Shown: positions 48,001 to 55,874 of the stretch, piece after piece
Layout of the letters: each line of letters begins with the position of its first letter
Numbering within the stretch: position 1 is the stretch's first letter
NCBI RefSeq assembly: GCF_907164845.1
Contig: NZ_OU015430.1
Coordinates: 2,704,594-2,768,593, forward strand
Direction of reading: 5' to 3'
DNA: 64,000 nucleotides
Source: Lysobacter luteus
Lineage (GTDB): Bacteria; Pseudomonadota; Gammaproteobacteria; Xanthomonadales; Xanthomonadaceae
Made by a program: the position numbers and the translations under genes
Notes under the pieces: generated by a model
What the model was told of the DNA's origin: nothing
The model's input: the letters and a program-made list of their open reading frames with translations, nothing else
The model's database searches: none

Positions 48001-48446
48001 TCGCGGCGCCAGGCCTGGTACTTCTCGAACACCGCGGCCAGTTCACCGGCCAGGCCCCAGGCCTTCAGCGCGTCGCCGTCGGCGAGGTAGCGCCGCAGCC
48101 CCGCCATCGCCGGTGCACGCATCAGCGCCGGGTCACCGAGCGCGGCCAGCAACCGCCAGCGCAAGGCATCGGCATCCAGGTCCTCGCCGGCGCCGTCGAC
48201 GTTGGCATCCAGCGCGCGGCGCACCAGCTCGCCCGGGGTCAGGAACTCCAGGTTGGCGGCGATCCCGTGCACCCGGGCCAGCCCGGCCTGCAGCCAGCGC
48301 CGCATCGCCACCTGCGGGATCAGCACGATGTCCGGGGTCAGCAGCGACTGGCCCGGTGCCGGCGCGCGGAGCTCCTGCGCGAGCAGCCCGGCGAGGACAT
48401 CCAGCGAGTTGGAGTGGTACAGGCGGAAATCGGGCGCGGCGGGCAT
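45063..48446 (-). CDS. recC: Exodeoxyribonuclease V gamma subunit RecC
   Basis: The 1127-aa protein matches RecC in length and features: FRLYHSNSLDVLAGLLA at the N-terminus, IVLIPQVAMRRWLQ, DPYVPYIEAVFGG and a C-terminal inactive nuclease-like region. RecC holds RecB and RecD together and recognises Chi. The ATG at 48446 gives the standard N-terminus; the frame continues upstream only as a shadow of mlaF. recC-recB-recD run with 4-base overlaps, so equal translation of the subunits is likely. Divergent from mlaF across 188 bases. Confidence 0.93.
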   Translation of the reverse strand: MPAAPDFRLYHSNSLDVLAGLLAQELRAPAPGQSLLTPDIVLIPQVAMRRWLQAGLARVHGIAANLEFLTPGELVRRALDANVDGAGEDLDADALRWRLLAALGDPALMRAPAMAGLRRYLADGDALKAWGLAGELAAVFEKYQAWRRDWLLEWEDGGAPRDPQAMLWRHVGAGRRHRARRIDDYLRRFGGDNAPRPAGLPPRLFAFATLNISPDVLRVVASQARVGTLHFYLPSPTQAYWGDLQTLRERLQAGGEDAFAMGENPLLQAWGAAGRDFMAVLGSYEVVHPSGDVPAYAEPAPAPSDPLADGLLKRLQRDLFHRRAEPGAPRREAVDRGDPTLQVHACHTRLREVQVLHDQLRGLLEDRRFDPPLQPREIAVLAPDIDPYVPYIEAVFGGRAGQPDFIPYALADASPLAGEPLVEVFLRLLALPVSRFGLHEVLDLVASPPLAEAAGLDAMALERLHDWLQAAGARWGLDAGHRQRHGAPADATWTWRFALDRLLLGHALGDDAPLVLEAGAVLAPWPELEGGALDALDVLLRLVRTLERHERVLAEAMPPAQWRERLLGLLDALLPATPANPATQRALERLRQLVGAFADSAAAAAFDAPLAPEVVRAHFATVLGEADTRAPLLTGGISFGRMVPLRLLPFRAICVLGLNDGDYPRRDTAAGLNRLTAELGSPRRRPGDRSLREDDRFLFLQLLASASDVFYLSFLGADARDGSPREPSVLVAELLDAAADQHVDAAAARRELVVHHPLQPFAPTAFGAAGRGGTEPRRFSFRAEWHPAAGRRGDQREPVPAWSTGPLAARPADDEPEVVTIAELRRFLRDPAGEYLRHRLGLRLPEEVASVEDVEPLLLPARGLDKHHLQTAVLEAVIADDTGGLHERLRARGLLPHGPLAATQLDALVGETRAYAGLFNDWRNGRQPASLPVDVGIDLPGGAVHVRGRIEDDYGDALARVRVGSPNGPSTVRDGLDWLLTCASDTPRALVQFHDSGKGPALHERAPLAPAAARDALRVLLELRAKGLAEPLPWGPYTGWTYYNEDRPDVALKKARERWEGGHQQWGEGSAEAFRLTLRGRVLFDDAVMFRRFEDINARIFRALVDGVAFEGYVDDGPATGPREATA

Positions 48447-48634
48447 GCGGCCATCTTGCCGCAGCACCGTCGCACCCGCCGAGACCCGGCCGGGTGGGCG
48501 GGAGTGGGGCGCCTCGCCGGCACCTGCGACAATGGTGCGCTGGCGTTCAGCCGTTCGGCGCGATCCTGCGCGGTTCCTGTGCCTTTCCCGTGGCCCGTCC
48601 CGTGCCGGCCACCGCCGTGTCCACCGGAGTACCG

Positions 48635-49438
48635 ATGTCCGAATCCGCCCCCATCGTCCGCATTGCCGGCCTCCGCCTCGACCGCGGCGGCCGCACGGTG
48701 TTGCGCGACATCGACCTGGCGGTGCCGCGCGGGCAGGTGGTCGCGGTGCTGGGCCCGTCCGGCAGCGGCAAGTCGACGCTGCTGGCGGCGCTGACCGGCG
48801 AGCTGGAGCCCGCGGCCGGCACGGTCGAAGTGCTGGGGCGCCCGGTGCCGCGCAACATGCGCGCGCTGCTGGAGCTGCGAAAGGGCATCGGCGTGCTGTT
48901 GCAGGGCAACGGCCTGCTGACCGACCTGACCGCCGCCGAGAACGTCGCCCTGCCGCTGCGCACCCACACCCGCCTGCCCAAGCCGGTGATCGACCGGCTG
49001 GTGCGCATGAAGCTCCACGCGGTCGGCCTGCGCGCCGCGGCCGACGCGTTTCCGCGGGAGCTGTCGGGCGGCATGGCACGCCGGGTCGCGCTGGCACGTG
49101 CGCTGGCGCTGGACCCGCCGCTGATGATCTACGACGAACCGCTGACCGGGCTGGATCCGATCGCGTCAGGCGTGGTGATGGAGCTGGTGCGCCGCCTCAA
49201 CGACAGCCTTGGCCTGACCAGCATCGTGGTGACCCACCACGTCCACGAGACGCTGCCGGTGGCCGACCACGCGATCGTGATCGCGAACGGCGGGATCGTA
49301 TTCTCCGGCACGCCCGACGCGCTGCAGGCCAGCACCGATCCGCTGGTGCGGCAGTTCCTGGACGGCCAGCCCGACGGGCCGATCCCCTTCGACGCCGCCC
49401 CCCGCGGTGCCACGCCATCCCCGATGGAAGCCGCCTGA
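48635..49438 (+). CDS. mlaF: Phospholipid ABC transporter ATP-binding protein MlaF
   Basis: The 267-aa ATPase has Walker A GPSGSGKST (about residue 45), LLQGNGLLTDLTAAENVA as the Q-loop region, the signature ELSGGMARR and Walker B MIYDEPLTGLD. It powers the MlaFEDB complex that moves phospholipids between the outer and inner membranes. The ATG at 48635 fits the family N-terminus. Its stop overlaps the mlaE ATG (TGATG). It is the first gene of mlaFEDCBA; the 188-base gap to divergent recC should hold both promoters, but I see no convincing pair. Confidence 0.93.
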   Translation: MSESAPIVRIAGLRLDRGGRTVLRDIDLAVPRGQVVAVLGPSGSGKSTLLAALTGELEPAAGTVEVLGRPVPRNMRALLELRKGIGVLLQGNGLLTDLTAAENVALPLRTHTRLPKPVIDRLVRMKLHAVGLRAAADAFPRELSGGMARRVALARALALDPPLMIYDEPLTGLDPIASGVVMELVRRLNDSLGLTSIVVTHHVHETLPVADHAIVIANGGIVFSGTPDALQASTDPLVRQFLDGQPDGPIPFDAAPRGATPSPMEAA

Positions 49439-50187
49439 TGCCCTTCGTCGCCGCCACACGTTCGGTCGGCCGAGCCGGCCTGTTCACCCTGTCGGTGATC
49501 CGCGCCTCGCGGCCGGGCGCCGACCTGTTTCGCGAATTCGTCCGCGAGATCTACAAGATCGGCGCGCGCTCGCTGCCGATCATCGCCGTCGGCGGAGCCT
49601 TCGTCGGCCTGTCGATTACGCTGCTGGGCTACCGCGCGCTCGACACCTACGGCGCGTCCAGCCAGATCAGCGCGCTGGTCGGCCTGGGCCTGTACCGCGA
49701 GCTCGCGCCGGTGCTGACTGCGCTGCTGTTCATCGGCCGGGCCGGCAGCTCGATCGCCGCCGAGCTCGGCCTGATGCGCGCCACCGACCAGATCACCGCG
49801 CTCGGCCTGATGGCCATCGACCCGGTCGGCAAGGCGGTCGCCCCGCGGTTCTGGGCGGCGGTGCTGTGCGTGCCACTGCTGACCGGCTTCTTCTGCAGCC
49901 TGGCCTTGTCGGCGAGCTATTTCGAGGCGGTCCACGTGATCGGCATCGACGCCGGCGTGTTCTGGCAGGTGCTGCGCGACAGCGTCGATTTCGTCGACGA
50001 CTTCGGCATGGCGCTGGTCAAGTCGGCCGTGTTCGGCGCGGTCGCGGCGCTGGTCGCGGCCTACGTCGGCTTCCACGCCGAACCGACCATCGAGGGCACC
50101 TCGGTGGCGACCACCAAGGCGGTGGTCAACGCCTCGCTGCTGGTGCTGATGTTCAATTTCGTCATGTCCGCCCTTCTCTTCAGGTAA
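49438..50187 (+). CDS. mlaE: Phospholipid ABC transporter permease MlaE
   Basis: The 249-aa integral membrane protein has the MlaE/PF02405 pattern: an interface helix (DLFREFVREIYKIGARSLPII), then LYRELAPVLTALLFIGRAGSSIAAELGLM and DQITALGLMAIDP, with five to six membrane helices. It is the transmembrane core of the Mla transporter. It starts with a one-base overlap to mlaF and ends six bases before mlaD. Confidence 0.94.
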   Translation: MPFVAATRSVGRAGLFTLSVIRASRPGADLFREFVREIYKIGARSLPIIAVGGAFVGLSITLLGYRALDTYGASSQISALVGLGLYRELAPVLTALLFIGRAGSSIAAELGLMRATDQITALGLMAIDPVGKAVAPRFWAAVLCVPLLTGFFCSLALSASYFEAVHVIGIDAGVFWQVLRDSVDFVDDFGMALVKSAVFGAVAALVAAYVGFHAEPTIEGTSVATTKAVVNASLLVLMFNFVMSALLFR

Positions 50188-50193
50188 CCCGCC

Positions 50194-50748
50194 ATGTCCT
50201 CACGCGCCCCACGTATCGAATTCGCCGTCGGCGCCTTCCTGCTGCTCGCGCTCGCCTCGCTGTTGGTGCTGGCGATCGCCTCCACCAACGGCAAGTTCGG
50301 CTTCGGCGGCAGCCACTACGAGATCACCGCGCGCTTCACCAACCTCGGCCCGCTGCGCGAGAACGCGCCGGTGAAGGTCGGTGGCGTCGCGATCGGCCGC
50401 GTCTCCGACATCGCGCTGGACCCGGTCAAGCTCGATTCGGTGGTCACCCTGGCGATCGACGATCGCTATTCGGACCTGCCGGCCGACACCAGCGCCGCGA
50501 TCCTCACCTCCGGCCTGTTGGGCGAGAGCTATGTCGGCCTGCAGCCGGGCGGCGACCCGGAGCCGCTCAAGGCCGGCGACGCGATCTTCCTGACCCAGTC
50601 CTCGGTCGATCTGATCCAGATGGTCGGCAAGTACATGTTCAGCGGCGGGGCGGACAATACGTCCGATCCCGCGAACGGTGCGGAGACCGCGGACGACGCG
50701 GTCCCGGCCTACCTGCAGGAAAGCGGTACCGACTCCCCTACGGAATAA
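50194..50748 (+). CDS. mlaD: MCE-domain periplasmic lipid carrier subunit MlaD
   Basis: The 184-aa protein has one N-terminal membrane helix (about residues 10-28) and a single MCE domain (ARFTNLGPLRENAPVKVGGVAIGRV through LQPGG). The C-terminal tail is acidic. MlaD forms a hexameric ring with MlaFE and passes lipids to or from MlaC. The length is typical of MlaD. It lies between mlaE and mlaC with gaps of a few bases. Confidence 0.94.
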   Translation: MSSRAPRIEFAVGAFLLLALASLLVLAIASTNGKFGFGGSHYEITARFTNLGPLRENAPVKVGGVAIGRVSDIALDPVKLDSVVTLAIDDRYSDLPADTSAAILTSGLLGESYVGLQPGGDPEPLKAGDAIFLTQSSVDLIQMVGKYMFSGGADNTSDPANGAETADDAVPAYLQESGTDSPTE

Positions 50749-50752
50749 GCCC

Positions 50753-51400
50753 ATGAAGCGCACCCTCATTGCCCTGTTCGTCTCCGCCGCGCTGCTGGCC
50801 GTCGCGCCCGCGACGGTGTTCGCCCAGCCGCAGGCCGCGCCGTCCGCCGCCACGGCGTCGCCCAGCAAGCTGGTGCTCGACAACTCGACCCGCATCCTGT
50901 CGACGCTGGAAGCGCGCCGCGCCGAGTTCCGCAACGACCGCGGCGCGCTGCGCGACTTCATCGCCGGCGAGTTCGACAACATGTTCGACCGCACCTACGC
51001 CGCCCGCCTGGTGCTCGGCCGCCACGGCCGCGGCGCCGCCGACGCCGAGGTCGGCCGCTTTGCCGACGCGCTGGCCAACAGCCTGATGCAGCGTTATGGC
51101 TCGTCGCTGCTGGACTTCAACAGTCAGCTCAAGGTCCGGGTGAAGTCCGAGACCCCGCTGCGCGGCGGTTCGATGGTCAAGGTCTCCAGCGAGTTCCTGC
51201 GCGAGGGTGGCGAGCCGATCCCGGTCGACTACCTGATGCGCAAGACCGGCAGCGAGTGGAAGGTCTTCGACGTGATGGTCGAGGGCGTGAGCTTCGTGCA
51301 GACCTTCCGCAACCAGTTCGATGGCCCGCTGTCGCGCCAGTCGATCCCCGAGGTCGCCGCACAGCTGGAAGCCGGCAAGCTCCAGGCCGGCACCAACTGA
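50753..51400 (+). CDS. mlaC: Periplasmic phospholipid shuttle MlaC
   Basis: The 215-aa protein has a signal peptide cleaved after VFAQ (about residue 25) and the MlaC (Ttg2D) fold: AGEFDNMFDRTYAARLVLG, RVKSETPLRGGSMVKVSSEF and DVMVEGVSFVQTFRNQF. It ferries phospholipids between MlaA in the outer membrane and MlaD. It starts four bases after mlaD and overlaps the mlaB ATG by one base (TGATG). Confidence 0.93.
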   Translation: MKRTLIALFVSAALLAVAPATVFAQPQAAPSAATASPSKLVLDNSTRILSTLEARRAEFRNDRGALRDFIAGEFDNMFDRTYAARLVLGRHGRGAADAEVGRFADALANSLMQRYGSSLLDFNSQLKVRVKSETPLRGGSMVKVSSEFLREGGEPIPVDYLMRKTGSEWKVFDVMVEGVSFVQTFRNQFDGPLSRQSIPEVAAQLEAGKLQAGTN

Positions 51401-51684
51401 TGCCGGCTGCGCCGCAGGTCACCCGCGAGGGCGACGCGCTGGTATTCCGCGGCGTGCTCGACCGTGACGCGGTGGCCGCGGTGTGGACGCAGGCCCGGCC
51501 GTTGCTGGCCGGCATCCACCGGCTGGACCTGAATGCGGTGCCGGCGATCGACAGCGCCGGCCTGGCGCTGCTGGCGGAACTGGCCGGCGACGTGCCCGGC
51601 GCGACCATCGAGGGCGCGCCCACCGGATACACCGAACTGCGTGCGGCCTACCGGCTCGATCCGTCGCTCGGATTCGCCGGCTGA
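51400..51684 (+). CDS. mlaB: STAS-domain protein MlaB
   Basis: The 94-aa protein is a single STAS domain (FRGVLDRDAVAAVWTQARPLL; LDLNAVPAIDSAGLALLAEL). The Asp-Ser-Ala-Gly motif is the one used by MlaB to stabilise MlaF in the complex. It overlaps mlaC by one base. Confidence 0.9.
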   Translation: MPAAPQVTREGDALVFRGVLDRDAVAAVWTQARPLLAGIHRLDLNAVPAIDSAGLALLAELAGDVPGATIEGAPTGYTELRAAYRLDPSLGFAG

Positions 51685-51746
51685 CGGGACGGTGCGTCCC
51701 CGCTCCGGCGTGGCCGGCGCCGCCCCCGCCCACTAGACTTCACTGC

Positions 51747-52889
51747 ATGCGCCCCCACGCCTCCCCTGTTCCGGCCGGCATAACCGGCCACGTTGCCGCG
51801 CCCGTGCGCGCGGCGCTGTCCGCCACCCTGCTGGCCCTCGCGCTGGCCGCCTGTGCGTCGAACGGCCCGGTCGCCACGGCGCCAGCAGCCCCCGCCGTGG
51901 TTGCCGAGCCGGTGCTGCCGGACGGCGCCGGTGGCGTCCCCGGGCGCCCGGCGACTGATGCGGCCGCGGCCAGCGACGCCGTTGCCCTCGACCCGGCCAC
52001 GGTTACGCTGGTGCCAACCGCGGCTGACGGCATGCCGCAGGATCCCGCGATCACGTCAGGCCTCGACGCAGCAGACGACAGCGGGTCGGTACCCACCCAG
52101 GCCGAGCTCGATTTCGCCGCGCTCTACGGCGAGCCCGCCTACGACCCGGTGGCTGATCCGACCCTGCCCGCACCGGCCACGGTCGCGCCGCCGCACGACC
52201 CGTGGGAGCGCTACAACCGGCAGATGCACCGCTTCAACAACGCGGTCGACCGCACCGTCGCGCGCCCGCTTGCCCGCGCCTACGTCGCGGTCGTGCCGCG
52301 GCCGGTGCGGCTGGGCGTCAGCAACTTCTTCAGCAACCTCGGCCAGCCGGTCTCGGCGGTCAACGCGCTGCTGCAGGGCAAGCCCGGCCAGGCCGCGCAC
52401 GCGGTGGGGCGGTTCCTGCTCAATTCCACGCTCGGCATCGGCGGCATCTTCGACCCGGCCAGCGACGCCAAGCTGTCGCGGCGCAGCGAGGACTTCGGCC
52501 AGACCCTGGGGATGTGGGGCTGGGAGAAGTCGCGCTACGTCGAGCTGCCATTGTTCGGGCCGCGCACCGTGCGCGACGTGGTTGGCATGGTCGGCGACGC
52601 ACCGCTGAGCCCACTGCGCCAGGTCAACGACGACGCCACCCGGATCCCGCTGCAGGGCCTGCAACTGGTCGACATCCGCACCCAGCTGCTGGCCACCGAC
52701 AGCCTGCGCGAAGGCGCGGCCGACGACTACGCACTGGTCCGCGACGCCTGGATGCAGCGCCGCCAGTACCAGATCTTCGGCGACCGGGTGCAGAGCGAGG
52801 ACGAGATCGCGCTTCCCGACTACCTGCAGGACGACACCCTGCCGCTGGTCCCCGCCGGCGCCGTGCCGGTGATGCCGACCGACGGTTGA
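51747..52889 (+). CDS. mlaA: Outer-membrane lipoprotein MlaA (VacJ)
   Basis: The 380-aa protein has a lipoprotein signal (lipobox LAAC, Cys about residue 37), a long Ala/Pro/Asp-rich linker (about 40-140) and the VacJ domain (DPWERYNRQMHRFNNAVDR; VSNFFSNLGQPVSAVN; GIGGIFDPAS; LPLFGPRTVRDVVG). MlaA removes misplaced phospholipids from the outer leaflet and hands them to MlaC. The linker makes it longer than the ~250-aa E. coli protein. A TAGACT hexamer lies 13 bases before the ATG, too close to be certain as a promoter. It completes the Mla pathway in one locus. Confidence 0.93.
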   Translation: MRPHASPVPAGITGHVAAPVRAALSATLLALALAACASNGPVATAPAAPAVVAEPVLPDGAGGVPGRPATDAAAASDAVALDPATVTLVPTAADGMPQDPAITSGLDAADDSGSVPTQAELDFAALYGEPAYDPVADPTLPAPATVAPPHDPWERYNRQMHRFNNAVDRTVARPLARAYVAVVPRPVRLGVSNFFSNLGQPVSAVNALLQGKPGQAAHAVGRFLLNSTLGIGGIFDPASDAKLSRRSEDFGQTLGMWGWEKSRYVELPLFGPRTVRDVVGMVGDAPLSPLRQVNDDATRIPLQGLQLVDIRTQLLATDSLREGAADDYALVRDAWMQRRQYQIFGDRVQSEDEIALPDYLQDDTLPLVPAGAVPVMPTDG

Positions 52890-52916
52890 GGTGGCGCCGG
52901 TGCGCCGGCGATCCGT

Positions 52917-52940
52917 GTAGGAGCGCTGGGTTTCGCAACC
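52917..52940 (+). repeat. Possible degenerate REP-like head
   Basis: GTAGGAGCG is kept, but the following stem (CTGGGTTTCGCAACC) differs from the other copies and forms only a short hairpin. It lies between the convergent mlaA and rmuC genes. Confidence 0.35.
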
Positions 52941-52943
52941 GCC

Positions 52944-54425
52944 TCAGGCGTCGTCCGACGCATCCACCGCGGCGCCGATCAGCCGCAGCGCCGGTGCACC
53001 CGGCCGCAACTCCGCTTCCGGCCGCAATTCTTCGGTCAGCGCCTTGCGGCCGCGCGCGCCCAGCTCGGCCAGCCGCCGCGCGCGCGGAATCACCGCCTGG
53101 TTCGATTCGGTGAGGCGGTGGCGCGCGCGCTTGAACGCTTCGCCCGCGTCGTCCAGGCGCTTGCCGACCAGGTCGAACTCGGCGACGAAACCCATCAACG
53201 CATCGAGCACCTTGCCGCCGCTGTCGCTGATCGCAACCGCCTCGCGCTGGATCTTGTCGCGCGTCCAGAGCCGCTCGACCACGCGCAACAGCGCCATCAG
53301 CGTGTTGGGCGAGGCGAACACGATCCGTCGCTCGAACGCGTCGGTCTGCAGTGCGGTGTCGGTGCCGAGCGCGGCCGACAGCGCGCCCTCGATCGGAATG
53401 AAGGCGATGGTGATCTCGAGCGCCGAGTCGCCGATCGCCTTCGGGTAGTTCTTCTCGCCCAGCTCCTTCATGTGCTGGCGCAGGCCGACGGCATGGCGCC
53501 GCATCGCATCCTGCTGCAGCTCCGGGGTCTCGGCGTTCATCGCCTCCTGCCACGCGACCAGGTTGACCTTGCTGTCGACCACCACGCAGCGCTCGTCCGG
53601 CAGGCGCACCACGATGTCGGGCTGCAGACGGGCGCCGTCGTCGTCGGTCGTGGACTTCTGGCGGTCGTAGTGCACGCCGTCCTCGAGGCCGGAGCCGCGC
53701 AGCACGCTCTCGAGCATCAGCTCGCCCCAGTCGCCCCGCACCTTGGAGCTGCCCTTCAGCGCGCGGGTCAACGCCGCCGCCTGGCCGGCCATCTCCTGGT
53801 TGAGCGACTTCAGTTCGGTGACCGCGCCCAGCAACGACGCGCGCTCCTTGGCCTCGTCGCCATACAGCGCATCGACGCGCGTGCGGAATTCGCCGATGCG
53901 TTCGGCGAACGGCTTGAGCAGCGACTCGATGTCGGAGCGGGACTGCTGCTGGGCGTGCTTGACGTTCTTCTCGAACAGCTGGCCCTTCTCCTCGAACACC
54001 TTGCCGGCAAGCTCGGAGAACGCGCCCGACAGCCGGGTCTGCGCTTCGGCCAGGAAGGCCTTCATGTCGGTATTGGCCTGGCGGGCATGCTCGAGGTGTG
54101 CCGCCGCTTCGGCGTGTTCGGCCTGCAGGCGTTGCTGCTCGGTGCGTGCGAGCGCCAGGGCCTGCTCCATCTGTGCGGCCACCCCGCGCTGCTCCTCGAG
54201 TGCCGCCTCCAGCGCCCCGAGCCGGCCGTTGAGGCGGCCGGTTTCCAGCGACTGTTCGCGCACGCGGTCGCGCTCGGCGCGCAGCTCGTCGGCAAGACGG
54301 TCACGCTCGGCGGCGAGTGCCGGGTCGGCCATCGGTGAGCCCGGGCGCCGCAGCAGCAGAACCAGCAGCACGATGGCGACCAGCAGCGCCGCCATCACGA
54401 GGACAAGCAGGATCGTGGTGTTCAT
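52944..54425 (-). CDS. rmuC: DNA recombination protein RmuC
   Basis: The 493-aa protein has an N-terminal membrane helix (about residues 4-26), a long coiled coil (about 35-170, rich in Glu/Arg/Gln heptads) and the RmuC nuclease-like domain (GDWGELMLESVLRGSGLEDG; PDERCVVVDSKVNLVAW; FIPIEGALSAAL). RmuC limits inversions at short inverted repeats and has been linked to phage defence (literature, general). It converges with mlaA. The 166-base stretch upstream of it holds an inverted REP pair. Confidence 0.92.
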   Translation of the reverse strand: MNTTILLVLVMAALLVAIVLLVLLLRRPGSPMADPALAAERDRLADELRAERDRVREQSLETGRLNGRLGALEAALEEQRGVAAQMEQALALARTEQQRLQAEHAEAAAHLEHARQANTDMKAFLAEAQTRLSGAFSELAGKVFEEKGQLFEKNVKHAQQQSRSDIESLLKPFAERIGEFRTRVDALYGDEAKERASLLGAVTELKSLNQEMAGQAAALTRALKGSSKVRGDWGELMLESVLRGSGLEDGVHYDRQKSTTDDDGARLQPDIVVRLPDERCVVVDSKVNLVAWQEAMNAETPELQQDAMRRHAVGLRQHMKELGEKNYPKAIGDSALEITIAFIPIEGALSAALGTDTALQTDAFERRIVFASPNTLMALLRVVERLWTRDKIQREAVAISDSGGKVLDALMGFVAEFDLVGKRLDDAGEAFKRARHRLTESNQAVIPRARRLAELGARGRKALTEELRPEAELRPGAPALRLIGAAVDASDDA

Positions 54426-54506
54426 GCGGCCAGTGTATGTCCGCCCCGTCTCGGCGGCTGCGACCGACTCGCGCCGACGCGGTTGCCGCGAGTCCGTCCG
54501 GCCGTC

Positions 54507-54530
54507 GTAGGAGCGACGTAAGTCGCGACC
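54507..54530 (+). repeat. REP-like element, left arm
   Basis: GTAGGAGCG-ACGTAAGT-CGCGACC is the same unit as at 33839, plus two flanking bases. Its inverted partner is 22 bases downstream. Confidence 0.8.
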
Positions 54531-54552
54531 CGCCCTTGCCTGTTGATACCGG

Positions 54553-54576
54553 GGTCGCGACTAACGTCGCTCCTGC
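54553..54576 (-). repeat. REP-like element, right arm
   Basis: This is the inverted copy of 54507-54530 with two mismatches, one at the head (GCAGGAG) and one in the loop (GTTA for GTAA). The whole pair lies between rmuC and rlmI, both on the minus strand, and could attenuate transcription. Confidence 0.78.
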
Positions 54577-54591
54577 ACAACCCGGCGGTTC

Positions 54592-55776
54592 TCAGTCCAG
54601 CACGCGGCAGAACACCGCCTTCAGGTAGCGCGATTCCTGCACCTGGGCCAGGAACGGGTGGTCCGGCCCGGCGCCGGCGACCTTGAGTACCTGCACCGTG
54701 CGGTTGGAGTAGAACGCCGCGCGCCGCAGCATCTCGAGGAACTGCTCCTCGCTGACCAGGCCGGTGCACGAGAACGTGGCGAACAGGCCGCCCGGCTTGA
54801 CCACGCTGATCGCCAACTTGTTCATGTCCAGGTACTTCTTCAGCGCCGGGATCACCTGCTCGCGGTCGCGGGTCATCTTGGCCGGGTCGAGGATCACCAC
54901 GTCGTACTGCTCGCCGGCGTTCCCCGCATCGCGCAGCCACGGGAAGATGTCGGCCTGCACGAAGCGCGGGCGCACGCCGTTGAGCCTGGCGTTGCCCTTG
55001 GCGATCTCGATCACGTCGGCATCGATGTCGACGCCGACCACTTCCTCCGCGCCCCGCACCGCCGCGTACACGGCAAAGCCGCCGGTGTTGCAGCACAGGT
55101 CGAGCACGCGCTTGCCGGCGACGTGCTGGCTGAGCCATTGGCGGTTCTCGCGCTGATCGGCGAAGAAACCGGTCTTGTGCGCCCCGGCCGGGTCGGCGCG
55201 GAACTTCACCCCGTACTCGGTGATCAACGCCGGTGGCGTGGGCGCCGTGCCGCTGCTGGCGAAACCGCGAAAGTCGAAACTCTCCTGCTTCTGCACGTGC
55301 TCGTCGGCAAAGCCGTGGAAGCGGCAGCCGGGGAACTGTTCGCGCAGCGCGTCCATGATCCATTCGCGGTGGCGGAACGCGCCGGCACTGAAGTATTCCA
55401 GCACCAGCAGGTCGCCGTAGCGGTCGACCACCAGCCCGCTGATGCCGTCGCCCTCGCTGTGGAACACACGCCAGGCGTCGGACACTTCGTCGAGCTTGAG
55501 CACGTCGCGGCGCAGCGAAACCGCGGCGGCGATCTTGCGGCTGAACCAGCCGGCGTCGATGACCGCGGCCGGGTCGCTGTCGAGCATCCGCAGGGCGATG
55601 CGCGAATGGCCATTGTAGAAACCACGGCCGATCCACTCGCCGTCGACCCCGACCACCTCGACGATCGTGCCCGGCTTGGGGCGCTGCGCGGGCTTGTCGA
55701 CCAGCCGCTGGAAGACCCACGGATGGGTCGATTTCCAGGCATTCCTGAGGCGGACGGTCGGCATGTCGTTGTTCAT
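54592..55776 (-). CDS. rlmI: 23S rRNA (cytosine-5)-methyltransferase RlmI-like
   Basis: The 394-aa protein has an N-terminal PUA-like domain (WKSTHPWVFQRLVDKPA; IGRGFYNGHSRIALRML), a central EEHVQK/AHKTGFFADQRENR region and a SAM-binding domain (VLDLCCNTGGFAVYAA; VILDPAKMT; TFSCTGLV with the Cys). These fit the RlmI/YccW family, which makes m5C1962 in 23S rRNA. The Cys in SCTGL is the expected catalytic residue. The ATG at 55776 begins MNNDMPTVRL; the internal Met five codons on is an alternative start. Confidence 0.87.
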   Translation of the reverse strand: MNNDMPTVRLRNAWKSTHPWVFQRLVDKPAQRPKPGTIVEVVGVDGEWIGRGFYNGHSRIALRMLDSDPAAVIDAGWFSRKIAAAVSLRRDVLKLDEVSDAWRVFHSEGDGISGLVVDRYGDLLVLEYFSAGAFRHREWIMDALREQFPGCRFHGFADEHVQKQESFDFRGFASSGTAPTPPALITEYGVKFRADPAGAHKTGFFADQRENRQWLSQHVAGKRVLDLCCNTGGFAVYAAVRGAEEVVGVDIDADVIEIAKGNARLNGVRPRFVQADIFPWLRDAGNAGEQYDVVILDPAKMTRDREQVIPALKKYLDMNKLAISVVKPGGLFATFSCTGLVSEEQFLEMLRRAAFYSNRTVQVLKVAGAGPDHPFLAQVQESRYLKAVFCRVLD

Positions 55777-55874
55777 CGCGCCATTCTACGCGGGCCGGTC
55801 GTGGCCCACCGCTGGAATGGTGAGGCCCGCCGGCCATCCATTGGATTGCCGGTGGCAGGCACCATGTCGGGTCC

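Noticed and set aside
45042..48794. 1250-codon plus-strand open frame opposite recC
   Set aside because: It mirrors the recC codons. The end shares codons with the mlaF region only by frame shadowing.
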